Assembly: GCF_017545445.1 (NCBI RefSeq)
Contig: NZ_JAFWOM010000112.1
Location: 1-40,169 of the forward strand
Reading direction: 5' to 3'
Source: Fibrobacter sp.
Lineage (GTDB): Bacteria > Fibrobacterota > Fibrobacteria > Fibrobacterales > Fibrobacteraceae
Length of the DNA stretch: 40,169 bases
Within the stretch, counting starts at the first letter, position 1, and every line of letters begins with the position of its first letter. A program made the position numbers and the translations under genes. Under the pieces are notes generated by a model that was given only the letters and a program-made list of their open reading frames with translations, searched no databases and was not told the origin of the DNA. Shown here one piece after another: positions 15,896-23,085 of the stretch.

Positions 15896-16350
15896 GTTAG
15901 GTTTTAGGTGGTAGGTTTTAGGTCGTAGGGAACGCAAAGAGAACCGTATCTGCGATTATAGCCGAAGCCGTTATTCTGGAGGGTTCGTAGAACCCGATAG
16001 AAACCATGCCATTACCGTCATCCTGACCCGTAGGGGATATATGAAACTTGGCACTTCAGTGCCTTAGTTGAATTAGGTTCGTAGGAGCAGGATCCAGTAA
16101 AGTCTTGTAATGTGGGACCCTATCGGTCGTTGCACTCCCTCCAGGGTGACAGAAAGCGATAGGAACTATGCTGAAGGATCCAGTCACAGTTTTAGCAAGT
16201 AATGGATTGGTTTTAGGTAGTAGGGAATGCGGTAAGAATCGCCTCGAATGATGTGATGTTTACATCGGATACAACGCAAAGTTTTAATCTGTATTTATTA
16301 ATTAAAAAAACTTTATATAGATTAAGATGATGCGAGTGGAGGTGGATTCC
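15896..16350. repeat. Gene-free repeat region, including a hairpin element at 16044-16075
   Basis: No gene is seen. It begins with TTAGGTNGTAGG-type simple repeats (also near 16215) and has several GGATCCAGT and CAGGGTGACA repeat pieces (16081-16190). Its most distinct element is GAAACTT-GGCACT-TC-AGTGCC-TTAGTTGA at 16044-16070, a 6-bp hairpin closed also by AACT/AGTT. A second version with compensating stem changes is at 24640-24666. The last 60 bases are AT-rich and probably hold the promoter of the next gene. Confidence 0.75.
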
Positions 16351-18915
16351 GTGGGTATTTTTTTTAGAAAAATATGTTGCTTAGCCGTTTTTGTTTTGGC
16401 GGCTTTTGTTTCGGCTGAGGCCTATACAATCACTTATAACTTGAATGGTGGCGTGAATCACCCGGATAACCCGACGAGTTACGAGGGCTATTTGGGTGAT
16501 GTGACTTTTTATGAGCCGACACGCGAGGGCCATGTTTTTAAGGGATGGTATTATGAATCGACTGAGTACAGAAATATGCCTGTAGATTACTTTTCCCGTT
16601 ATGAGCAAATGAAGTGGTCGGCAAGCGATTTGGGAAATATTACGATTTTTGCAATGTGGGAACCTATTCCGAAAACGCCACAACAAGATGAACGAGGGTG
16701 CTATCTTATCCATAATGCCGAGGAACTGTACGGTATTCTTTCTGTATCTAGGAATGATGTGACATCTCTTGAAGTTTATATGGAGTATTTTTTTGACGGG
16801 TGCATTTCTCTCCAGAACGATATCGTATTCAACAGAAATCTTTTAGATAAGGATGGAAAAGTTGCTTCGGATAGCCTTGTTTGGTGGCCTACATTTGGCT
16901 TTTCGGGAACATTCGAGGGAAATGGTTTCAAAATTTCAGGATTGAGAGCCGAAAATGGCTTGTTTTCTGCAGTTGGGGAATCGAAAAGCTATGCTGGGAA
17001 AAAGACCAGCGTCGTGAGCAACTTGGGTGTGGTCGATTCCTATTTCACTTCGACCGAGGCAGGGGGGATTGCAGGGATGGTTTATAGTCCAGCGAAATTG
17101 ATTAATGTTTACTCCGATGCAGTTGTTTATGGAAGCATTTATGGCGGCGGCATAGTGGGGAAAGTTAATTCGCCAACGGGAATGTCGGCAACCTCTTCGG
17201 ATTCAAATTTGGTTGAGATAGTGAATGCTTATAGCCTTGGACATGTTCGGGGAGATTATGCTGTTGGCGGAATTGCCGGGAGCATGAATAACGTTCTCGT
17301 GAGAAATGTCTATTTTGCGGGAACGCTGGATGGAAGTGAGCGGAATTGTGTTGCTCACTATTTGTCTTATGATATTAATGATGTTAAAATTGAAAATAGT
17401 TTCTGTGCAGAAACTGATAAGCCGAATCTGCATGGTGGTTCTATAGTTACGCAAAAACAGTTTGCGGATGGTACTGTATTCGATAGCCTTTCCAAGGGCG
17501 TGAATGGCGGTAGCTGGGCCCAGGAAATCGGAAAGGACGCTTATCCCGTTCTTAAGGTGGGCAAGTCGAGTATTCATTATGTTTTGAATGGCGGCATGAA
17601 CAGCGAGAAGAATCCGTCGGTTTTCCAAGTGGGTGATCCGACGATTGTCTTGCAGGATCCGCAAAAGCAAAACGATGTTTTTGAAGGGTGGTTTCTGGAC
17701 AGCTTGTTCACCCAGAAAGTCGAAGTCGTAAATACGGATAATTATGGGGAATGGACACTTTATGCCAAATGGAAAGGGAGCTTCTTGGTGACGCGTGTGC
17801 TTAATGCTGTTGGGAGTGCCATTGATTTGAAGGGAAATCGCTATTTGGGGTCTTTGTCGGATTCTGTTATAACGACTTGGTCGGCTGAGTTAGGAGAGTT
17901 TGTTCTGGAAACGGCCTCTCGCGAAGGGTATGATTTCGAAGGCTGGTTCACGGATTCCTTGCTTACGAAAAAGATTACGGAAATTCCTGCGAACAATACG
18001 GAAAATGTTACGGTTTATGCCAAGTGGAAACTGGTTGTCTATAAGATTACGTACCACATGAATGGCGGCAACAACCATCCGGACAATCCGGGAACATTTA
18101 CGATTGAAGATATTCCGGTGCAATTGAAGATGCCGACTCGCGAAGGGTTTCGCTTTTATGAATGGCTCCCGAGGCCGCTTGGCGGAATGTCGGTAAAATC
18201 AATTGAGCGAGTCGGGGATGTCGATGTTTACGCAGGATGGATGCCGATCTCCAAAGAGCCTGCGATGAACAAAGACAGTTGCTATAAAATTACGAACAAA
18301 GAAGAACTGTATTGGTTCTCTGACTTTGTGAATGAAGCCGATAGCGTAGATGGTAGATCTTTGGCTTGTGGCTCGCTTGAAAACGATATCGTTGTCAATG
18401 AACATTTGATCAAGGATTCTATGCCGGACTTGACGAGGGAGGATTATCTCTTTTGGTATCCCGTTGCATCGCGGTTGAAAGGTGCTTCTTATCGTGGAAC
18501 TATTTATGGAAACGGGCACTCTATTTCGGGTTTGCTGTGGAGCAATACTTGTTCTGATGTGAATCGTAATGCCGGAGTCGTCTGTCGATTGGCGTACTCG
18601 GCGAAGGTTTTTGATGTTGTGGTGATGGATTCGTATGATGGCCTTAACGGACGCGCTTTTAATAACCGGAATGTGACCGTAGAGAATCTTATGCGTTTGA
18701 TGGATGTGGCGAAAAGCCATTTGCGCGTGTCCGTAAATGGGAGCCATGTTTCGTTATCAGGGCTTGTCGCTGGTCGCCCGCTTTTTGTGATGGATGTGCA
18801 AGGGCGTATTTTGCATCGCTTGACGACTCAGCCTTCGATGGTTGTGGAATTGCCGAAATCGGGGCGCTTCTTCATCCGTTACGGAAGCGTGATTAGGGCT
18901 GTTACGATTCATTGA
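16351..18915 (+). CDS. Secreted InlB B-repeat and GLUG protein with sorting-like C-terminal tail
   Basis: The product has 854 residues. I chose the GTG at 16351, because GGAGG (16338-16342) sits 8 bases upstream and the protein then starts with a clean signal peptide (GIFFRKICCLAVFVLAAF). The upstream ATG at 16327 has no ribosome binding site. There are about four Listeria-Bacteroides (InlB B) repeats: ITYNLNGGVNHPDNP...FKGWY, HYVLNGGMNSEKNP...FEGWF, YDFEGWF...VYAKWK and ITYHMNGGNNHPDNP. GLUG-like segments (GGIAG, GGIVGK, GGIAGS) and two C-Y-x-I-x-N-x-EEL modules lie between. The tail (VSLSGLVAGRPLFVMDVQGR to GRFFIRYGSVIRAVTIH) matches that of 6811-10524. Probable surface protein, perhaps adhesive. 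Confidence 0.87.
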   Translation: MGIFFRKICCLAVFVLAAFVSAEAYTITYNLNGGVNHPDNPTSYEGYLGDVTFYEPTREGHVFKGWYYESTEYRNMPVDYFSRYEQMKWSASDLGNITIFAMWEPIPKTPQQDERGCYLIHNAEELYGILSVSRNDVTSLEVYMEYFFDGCISLQNDIVFNRNLLDKDGKVASDSLVWWPTFGFSGTFEGNGFKISGLRAENGLFSAVGESKSYAGKKTSVVSNLGVVDSYFTSTEAGGIAGMVYSPAKLINVYSDAVVYGSIYGGGIVGKVNSPTGMSATSSDSNLVEIVNAYSLGHVRGDYAVGGIAGSMNNVLVRNVYFAGTLDGSERNCVAHYLSYDINDVKIENSFCAETDKPNLHGGSIVTQKQFADGTVFDSLSKGVNGGSWAQEIGKDAYPVLKVGKSSIHYVLNGGMNSEKNPSVFQVGDPTIVLQDPQKQNDVFEGWFLDSLFTQKVEVVNTDNYGEWTLYAKWKGSFLVTRVLNAVGSAIDLKGNRYLGSLSDSVITTWSAELGEFVLETASREGYDFEGWFTDSLLTKKITEIPANNTENVTVYAKWKLVVYKITYHMNGGNNHPDNPGTFTIEDIPVQLKMPTREGFRFYEWLPRPLGGMSVKSIERVGDVDVYAGWMPISKEPAMNKDSCYKITNKEELYWFSDFVNEADSVDGRSLACGSLENDIVVNEHLIKDSMPDLTREDYLFWYPVASRLKGASYRGTIYGNGHSISGLLWSNTCSDVNRNAGVVCRLAYSAKVFDVVVMDSYDGLNGRAFNNRNVTVENLMRLMDVAKSHLRVSVNGSHVSLSGLVAGRPLFVMDVQGRILHRLTTQPSMVVELPKSGRFFIRYGSVIRAVTIH

Positions 18916-18957
18916 TTTTTGCTATCTTTGCATCGCCTTGGCGATTCTAGATGTATT

Positions 18958-19006
18958 CCCATACCTCAAAGGGAGCCGTAGGCGACCGACCTCATACCTC
19001 ATAGCT
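18958..19006. repeat. Dispersed repeat in the folE leader
   Basis: CCCATACCTCAAAGGG (18958-18973), a GCC-GTA-GGC mini hairpin, and GACCTCATACCTCATAGCT (18988-19006). The last phrase is identical to 6609-6627, and the first is the inverse of 6535-6550. The element ends 11 bases before the folE ATG, so it forms most of the folE leader. Confidence 0.8.
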
Positions 19007-19017
19007 GCGGGTACATT

Positions 19018-19584
19018 ATGAACTTGAAATTGATGGAAGACGGCTTTCGGATGATTCTCACCGGCATGGGCGAAGACCCGAACCGCGAAGGCCTTATTGA
19101 CACGCCGAAGCGTGTTGCTAAGATGTATGCCGAACTGATGACGGGTCTTTCGGGCGAAATGAAGGCCGAAGATATCCTCAAGACGCGTTTCCATGAAAAG
19201 TACGACGAAATGATTATCGTGCCGGACATCGAGTTTGCGAGCATGTGCGAACATCATTTTCTGCCGTTCACGGGCAAGGCTCACGTGGCTTACATTCCGG
19301 GCGATTGCGTTGTCGGTCTTTCGAAAATCCCTCGCGTGGTGGAATTTTACGCCCGCTTCCCGCAGATTCAAGAACGTATGACGCGCCAAATTGCAGAACT
19401 CATCCAGAAAGTGCTGAAGCCGAAGGGCGTTGCCGTGGTGCTTGAGGCCTCTCACATGTGCATGACGATGCGCGGCGTGAAAAAGCCGGGTGCGACGATG
19501 GTGACCACGCAGCTCCTGGGCCGTTTCAAGACGGACGAAAAGACGCGTGCCGAATTCATGTCCCGCATTTACGCCCCGCGGTAA
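19018..19584 (+). CDS. folE: GTP cyclohydrolase I
   Basis: The product has 188 residues and is collinear with the catalytic core of the family. Zinc ligands are Cys77, His80 ([10 protein letters not shown]) and Cys148 (HMCMTMRG), with the same spacing as in the E. coli enzyme. [21 protein letters not shown] and the C-terminal [11 protein letters not shown]...EFM are also typical. It converts GTP to dihydroneopterin triphosphate, the entry to folate or other pterins. The leader is a dispersed repeat with no clear Shine-Dalgarno. A strong terminator follows. No other folate genes are adjacent. Confidence 0.96.
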   Translation: MNLKLMEDGFRMILTGMGEDPNREGLIDTPKRVAKMYAELMTGLSGEMKAEDILKTRFHEKYDEMIIVPDIEFASMCEHHFLPFTGKAHVAYIPGDCVVGLSKIPRVVEFYARFPQIQERMTRQIAELIQKVLKPKGVAVVLEASHMCMTMRGVKKPGATMVTTQLLGRFKTDEKTRAEFMSRIYAPR

Positions 19585-19607
19585 TTTCTGCATTTTGCAT
19601 CAAAAAG

Positions 19608-19636
19608 AAAAATCCGGCGAGAGCCGGATTTTTTTT
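19608..19636. terminator. Bidirectional intrinsic terminator between folE and the convergent lipoprotein gene
   Basis: AAAAATCCGGC-GAGA-GCCGGATTTTT gives an 11-bp stem with a GAGA loop, continuing as T8 on the plus strand and A/T-rich on the minus strand. It sits between convergent stops at 19584 and 19652. Confidence 0.9.
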
Positions 19637-19651
19637 GCGTAATGATTGCTG

Positions 19652-20059
19652 TTACTTTGTTATGTACATCCAGACTCTTTTATTTGCATCTGTTGCATGC
19701 TCAAAGAAAATGATATCGTTTCCGTTTCTTTCTAGGAATTTCATTTCTGTTGAAGTTTCGTAGTTGGAGTAACCTCTTGATTTCATGAGTTCTTCAATAT
19801 CAATAGAGGATACTCCGTTTTTAATTTCGTGATTTGATAAGGTATTCTGATACAAGTAATTTCTAATGGAATATATTTCATTGTAGTTGACTTCTGTGAG
19901 GTTTTGAATTCTGTTCATGGCGGTGTTGTATGTGTCTTTTGAAACAGCTCCTATTTCAACTTTGTAGATTTCTTCGCTGCTTGAAGCAGAGTCGTCGCAG
20001 CCGGTGAGTATGCATAATAATAATGCAATGATGAAAAATAAAGGGAAAATTTTTTTCAT
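19652..20059 (-). CDS. Small lipoprotein of unknown function (135 aa)
   Basis: The signal peptide MKKIFPLFFIIALLLCILTGC has its lipobox Cys at residue 21, followed by DDSASSSEE. The remaining ~105 residues are polar and charged (VSKDTYNTAMNRIQN, IDIEELMKSRGYSNYE, FFEHATDANKRVWMYI), without a domain I recognise. It is more AT-rich than its neighbours, which could mean recent acquisition. It has its own candidate promoter at 20092-20119, divergent from the first esterase gene. Confidence 0.75.
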   Translation of the reverse strand: MKKIFPLFFIIALLLCILTGCDDSASSSEEIYKVEIGAVSKDTYNTAMNRIQNLTEVNYNEIYSIRNYLYQNTLSNHEIKNGVSSIDIEELMKSRGYSNYETSTEMKFLERNGNDIIFFEHATDANKRVWMYITK

Positions 20060-20091
20060 GTGAATTCTCGCTTTTGAATTTAATTATTGCA

Positions 20092-20119
20092 AATATAAAT
20101 TCTTTTGATTTTTTGTCCA
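20092..20119 (-). promoter_or_regulatory. Candidate promoter of the small lipoprotein gene
   Basis: Minus-strand TGGACA (20119-20114), 16-bp spacer, TATATT (20097-20092), about 33 bases before the ATG. The -35 overlaps the TTTTTTGTCCAT motif that recurs upstream of the esterase genes. Confidence 0.5.
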
Positions 20120-20128
20120 TGAATGGTG

Positions 20129-20157
20129 CCTTGCGATTTTAGTCGCAGGGCTTTTTT
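20129..20157 (+). terminator. Terminator-like hairpin in the leader of the first esterase gene
   Basis: CCTTGCGA-TTTTAG-TCGCAGGG (8 bp with one T-G pair) followed by CTTTTTT. It lies between divergent genes, where no plus-strand gene ends, 48 bases before the esterase ATG. It could act as an attenuator if the esterase promoter lies upstream. Confidence 0.5.
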
Positions 20158-20204
20158 CGTTTTATTTTATAGATGGTTAAATGTGTGGAAGAGGAGTACA
20201 AAGA

Positions 20205-21404
20205 ATGAAATCAAAAATCTTGAAAGGCATTATTGTGGCGAGTGCCATTGCCTTCGTGAATTGTTCGGACGATGCGACTGCTCCGGACTTCAATAATCAG
20301 CAATCTACGTATTCATCGAGTGTGGAACTTTTGGCGCTGAGTTCTTCGTCGGTGGAGACTCCGGCATCGTCTGCGGCGGATTTGAATTTAAGTTCTGCTG
20401 AAGTCCAAGTCTCTAGTTCTAGCGATGCTTTGACGAGTTCGGTGACTGAAATTTCTAGTTCAAGTGTTGCTGCCCCGCAATCTTCTTCCAGCGATGCTTT
20501 GACGAGTTCTGCAACTGCGGTTTCGTCTTCCAGCGACGCTCCTGCAAGTTCGGCTAATTCGACAGGTTCATCAACCAGTGTACCCACCAGCTCCGCGACT
20601 GTGGAATCTTCTTCGAGCGTGGTCAGCATTTTCCTTGCCGAAGGTAAGGAAGAAGAAAAAGACCAATTGCAGGTGGAGTATAAAGAAAATACCGGTTGGG
20701 ATGGCAAAGGTATTTTATCTTATCCGAAACAGCTTTCCAGCACGCGAAAGCATGGCGTGATTGTGTGGGGGCCGGGTGGCGGCACGGAACCGGGTGCTTA
20801 CGGCGGTATGATCCGTCGTCTTGCGTCTCATGGTTTTGTGGTGATTGCGCTTAGCGTATCTCCGGGCGATGCATCGCAGGCAATGAAGGCGATTGACTGG
20901 TTCGAACAGAAAAACAAGGATTCGAACGATCCGTTCTACCAAAAGCTAGAATTGACGAAGGTGGGGTGTTCCGGGCATTCCATGGGCGGCCTTGAATCCG
21001 AACAGGCTGCAATTAAGGACAAACGAGTTTATACCGCTTTCCTCAATAATAGCGGCGACAAGAACGGCGGTGTCATCAAGAACTTCCCGAAAGAAAAGAC
21101 GGCTGCGGTGCTCTATGGTGAAGTCGGCATGGAAAAGCCGAACGCCATCAAGGATTATGAAACGGCGACCGATATTGCGTCTTGCCTTATCGAAATGACG
21201 GGCGGCCCGATGAATTCCGAAGGCGGTTATGGCCATGGTTCCGGTTCGTGGGATGGCATGGCGGCGACTATTGCATGGATGCGTTGGCAAATTGGCGGCG
21301 AAGACTTCCGCAAGGCTGATTTTGTCGGATCGACCGGCAAGTATATTGACGGAAATATTTTAGGCCATCAAGGCAAATGGAAAACGCAGTGTAAGAATTT
21401 TTAA
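20205..21404 (+). CDS. Exported alpha/beta-hydrolase esterase lipoprotein, copy 1 of 3
   Basis: The product has 399 residues. Signal peptide with Cys20 (AIAFVNC, unusual Asn before the Cys), then a ~120-residue linker of SSS/ASS repeats, and a hydrolase domain from about residue 145. Within it are HGVIVWGPGGGTEPGAYGG (oxyanion region), LASHGFVVIALSVSPGD, and the nucleophile elbow GHSMGG (Ser259). His344 in YGHGSGSWDGM is the likely catalytic His. Where related cutinase/PETase-like enzymes have Asp, the strand end reads YGEVGMEKPNA. It is probably an exported ester hydrolase acting on a plant polymer ester; the substrate is not shown. The ATG at 20205 has GAGGAG 8 bases upstream. First of a tandem triplet. 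Confidence 0.85.
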   Translation: MKSKILKGIIVASAIAFVNCSDDATAPDFNNQQSTYSSSVELLALSSSSVETPASSAADLNLSSAEVQVSSSSDALTSSVTEISSSSVAAPQSSSSDALTSSATAVSSSSDAPASSANSTGSSTSVPTSSATVESSSSVVSIFLAEGKEEEKDQLQVEYKENTGWDGKGILSYPKQLSSTRKHGVIVWGPGGGTEPGAYGGMIRRLASHGFVVIALSVSPGDASQAMKAIDWFEQKNKDSNDPFYQKLELTKVGCSGHSMGGLESEQAAIKDKRVYTAFLNNSGDKNGGVIKNFPKEKTAAVLYGEVGMEKPNAIKDYETATDIASCLIEMTGGPMNSEGGYGHGSGSWDGMAATIAWMRWQIGGEDFRKADFVGSTGKYIDGNILGHQGKWKTQCKNF

Positions 21405-21428
21405 GATTTCCACACTCCAACAACCAAG

Positions 21429-21458
21429 CGTCTCGATCGAATCGGTCGAGGCGTTTTT
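21429..21458 (+). terminator. Intrinsic terminator of esterase copy 1
   Basis: CGTCTCGA...TCGAGGCG (8 bp, one T-G pair) followed by TTTTT. The preceding phrase CACACTCCAACAACCAA is shared with the terminator of copy 2, and in altered form with that of copy 3. Confidence 0.8.
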
Positions 21459-21464
21459 GGGGTT

Positions 21465-21481
21465 ATGGATTTTTTGTCCAT
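21465..21481. promoter_or_regulatory. Shared upstream motif of esterase copy 2
   Basis: ATGGATTTTTTGTCCAT, an imperfect palindrome, lies about 110 bases before the ATG. Related motifs lie before copy 1 (20106-20120) and copy 3 (22990-23006). A role as operator or promoter part is inference. Confidence 0.4.
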
Positions 21482-21591
21482 AAAAGAATCTTTATGTGTG
21501 TGATTGCAGCTCTTTTTTGGGGTATTTTATAAATACGTATGTATGGGTTGCGGTGTATGGGATGTACGGTTTTGGTTATGAGGAGTACATT

Positions 21592-22911
21592 ATGAAATCA
21601 AAAATCTTGAAGGGCATTATTTTAGCTAGTGCCATCGTCTTCGTGAATTGTGGAGAAGAATCCTCTACAGCTCCGAGCTTCGACAATAACCAATCAACAC
21701 TTTCTTCTGCATCGATTGAAGGCGGGAACGATTTGAGTTCCGCTTCGGTGACGGATCCGAACAATCCGAATGATCCTTGGAGTGACCCTTGCGTGGCTTC
21801 TAGCTTGCCTGACGCTTGCGGCCCGGGAACAAATCCGCTTCCGACATCAAGTGCAGACGCTCAAAACCCAGCATCGAGCGCGGATGCCGCAAATACAGTT
21901 TCCAGTGCTGGCTTTCAACTTCCGGTCGATACGGTCCCTGCAGTAAATTCTTCGGGTTCTGTTGTGCCTCCAGCTTCTAGTGCCGACGTTCAAAAACCGG
22001 CCAGCTCTTCCAACAATGCTGCGACCAGTTCAGCAACCGTTGCTCAGTCTTCTAGCGATGCGGCAACGAGTTCTGCAACTGTGGCTTCTTCTTCCAGCGA
22101 CGTTTCGGCAAGCTCAACGACCGAAAAAACTATTTTCCTCGCCGAAGGCAAAGAAGAAGAAAAAGATTTGATGAAGGTCGTCTATAAGACGAATACGGGC
22201 TGGGATCGCGGCGGCATCCTTGCTTACCCAGAAAAGCTTTCTTCGACGCAAAAGCATGGCGTTGTGGTTTGGGGGCCGGGTGGTGGCACGGAGCCGGGCG
22301 CTTACGAAGGCATGATCCGTCGCCTCGCTTCTCACGGCTTTGTGGTCATCGCGCTCAAGGAATCTCCGGGCGATGCGTCGCAAGCTATCAAGGCTCTTGA
22401 CTGGATGGACCAGCAGAACAAAGATTCTAACAGCCCGCTTTACGGCAAGCTCGACATGAATACCGTTGGCTGCTCTGGACATTCCATGGGCGGTCTCGAA
22501 TCCGAACAGGCGGTCATTAAGGACAAACGTGTTTTGACGGCGTTCCTCAATAACAGTGGCGACTGGAACGGTGCCGGTGCGAACAAAGTTGCAACGGATA
22601 GAACGATTGCGATTCTCTTTGGCGAAGTCGGCATGGAAAAAGACAACGCCAAGAACGATTACAATAACGCTGGCGTGAAGGCTCCGGCTTGCCTTATCGA
22701 AATGACGGGCGGTCCGCGTAATAGCGAAGGCGGCTACGGTCACGGTTCCGGTTCTTGGGACGGCATGGCCGCAACGGTTGCTTGGATGCGTTGGCATCTC
22801 GGCGGCGAAACGGAACGCAAGGCGGATTTCGTGGGTTCTTCCGGAAAGTACATAGACGGCTCCATCATTGGAAAGCAAGGCAAATGGAAAACCCAGTGTA
22901 AGAATTTCTAA
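21592..22911 (+). CDS. Exported alpha/beta-hydrolase esterase lipoprotein, copy 2 of 3
   Basis: The product has 439 residues with the same layout as its neighbours. Signal peptide with Cys20 (AIVFVNC); a longer Ser/Ala/Pro/Asn linker to about residue 180; then KHGVVVWGPGGGTEPGAYEG, LASHGFVVIALKESPGD, GHSMGG (Ser298), FGEVGMEKDNA, and GYGHGSGSWDGM (His384). The hydrolase domain is very close to copy 1, while the linker differs strongly in length and sequence. The ATG at 21592 has GAGGAG upstream. The open frame runs on to 21496, but that extension lacks a signal peptide and a ribosome binding site. It has its own terminator, so each copy may be transcribed separately. Confidence 0.85.
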   Translation: MKSKILKGIILASAIVFVNCGEESSTAPSFDNNQSTLSSASIEGGNDLSSASVTDPNNPNDPWSDPCVASSLPDACGPGTNPLPTSSADAQNPASSADAANTVSSAGFQLPVDTVPAVNSSGSVVPPASSADVQKPASSSNNAATSSATVAQSSSDAATSSATVASSSSDVSASSTTEKTIFLAEGKEEEKDLMKVVYKTNTGWDRGGILAYPEKLSSTQKHGVVVWGPGGGTEPGAYEGMIRRLASHGFVVIALKESPGDASQAIKALDWMDQQNKDSNSPLYGKLDMNTVGCSGHSMGGLESEQAVIKDKRVLTAFLNNSGDWNGAGANKVATDRTIAILFGEVGMEKDNAKNDYNNAGVKAPACLIEMTGGPRNSEGGYGHGSGSWDGMAATVAWMRWHLGGETERKADFVGSSGKYIDGSIIGKQGKWKTQCKNF

Positions 22912-22934
22912 AGCTTCCACACTCCAACAACCAA

Positions 22935-22967
22935 ACGTCTCGACCAATCCGGTCGGGACGTTTTTTT
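22935..22967 (+). terminator. Intrinsic terminator of esterase copy 2
   Basis: ACGTCTCGACC-AATCC-GGTCGGGACGT (11 bp, one T-G pair), with a run of seven T. Confidence 0.9.
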
Positions 22968-22989
22968 GCTTTTTGTATAAATTAGTTGC

Positions 22990-23006
22990 TTGGATTTTTT
23001 ATCCAT
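22990..23006. promoter_or_regulatory. Shared upstream motif of esterase copy 3
   Basis: TTGGATTTTTTATCCAT contains the perfect TGGAT-TTTTT-ATCCA palindrome, 80 bases before the ATG. Same family as 21465-21481 and 20106-20120. Confidence 0.4.
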
Positions 23007-23085
23007 GAGACTTTGTTTGAATTGCGGATTGTCAAGAAATTTTTTAGGTAATTTCTAGTCAGGTTAAGGTTAATAGGAGAACAAA

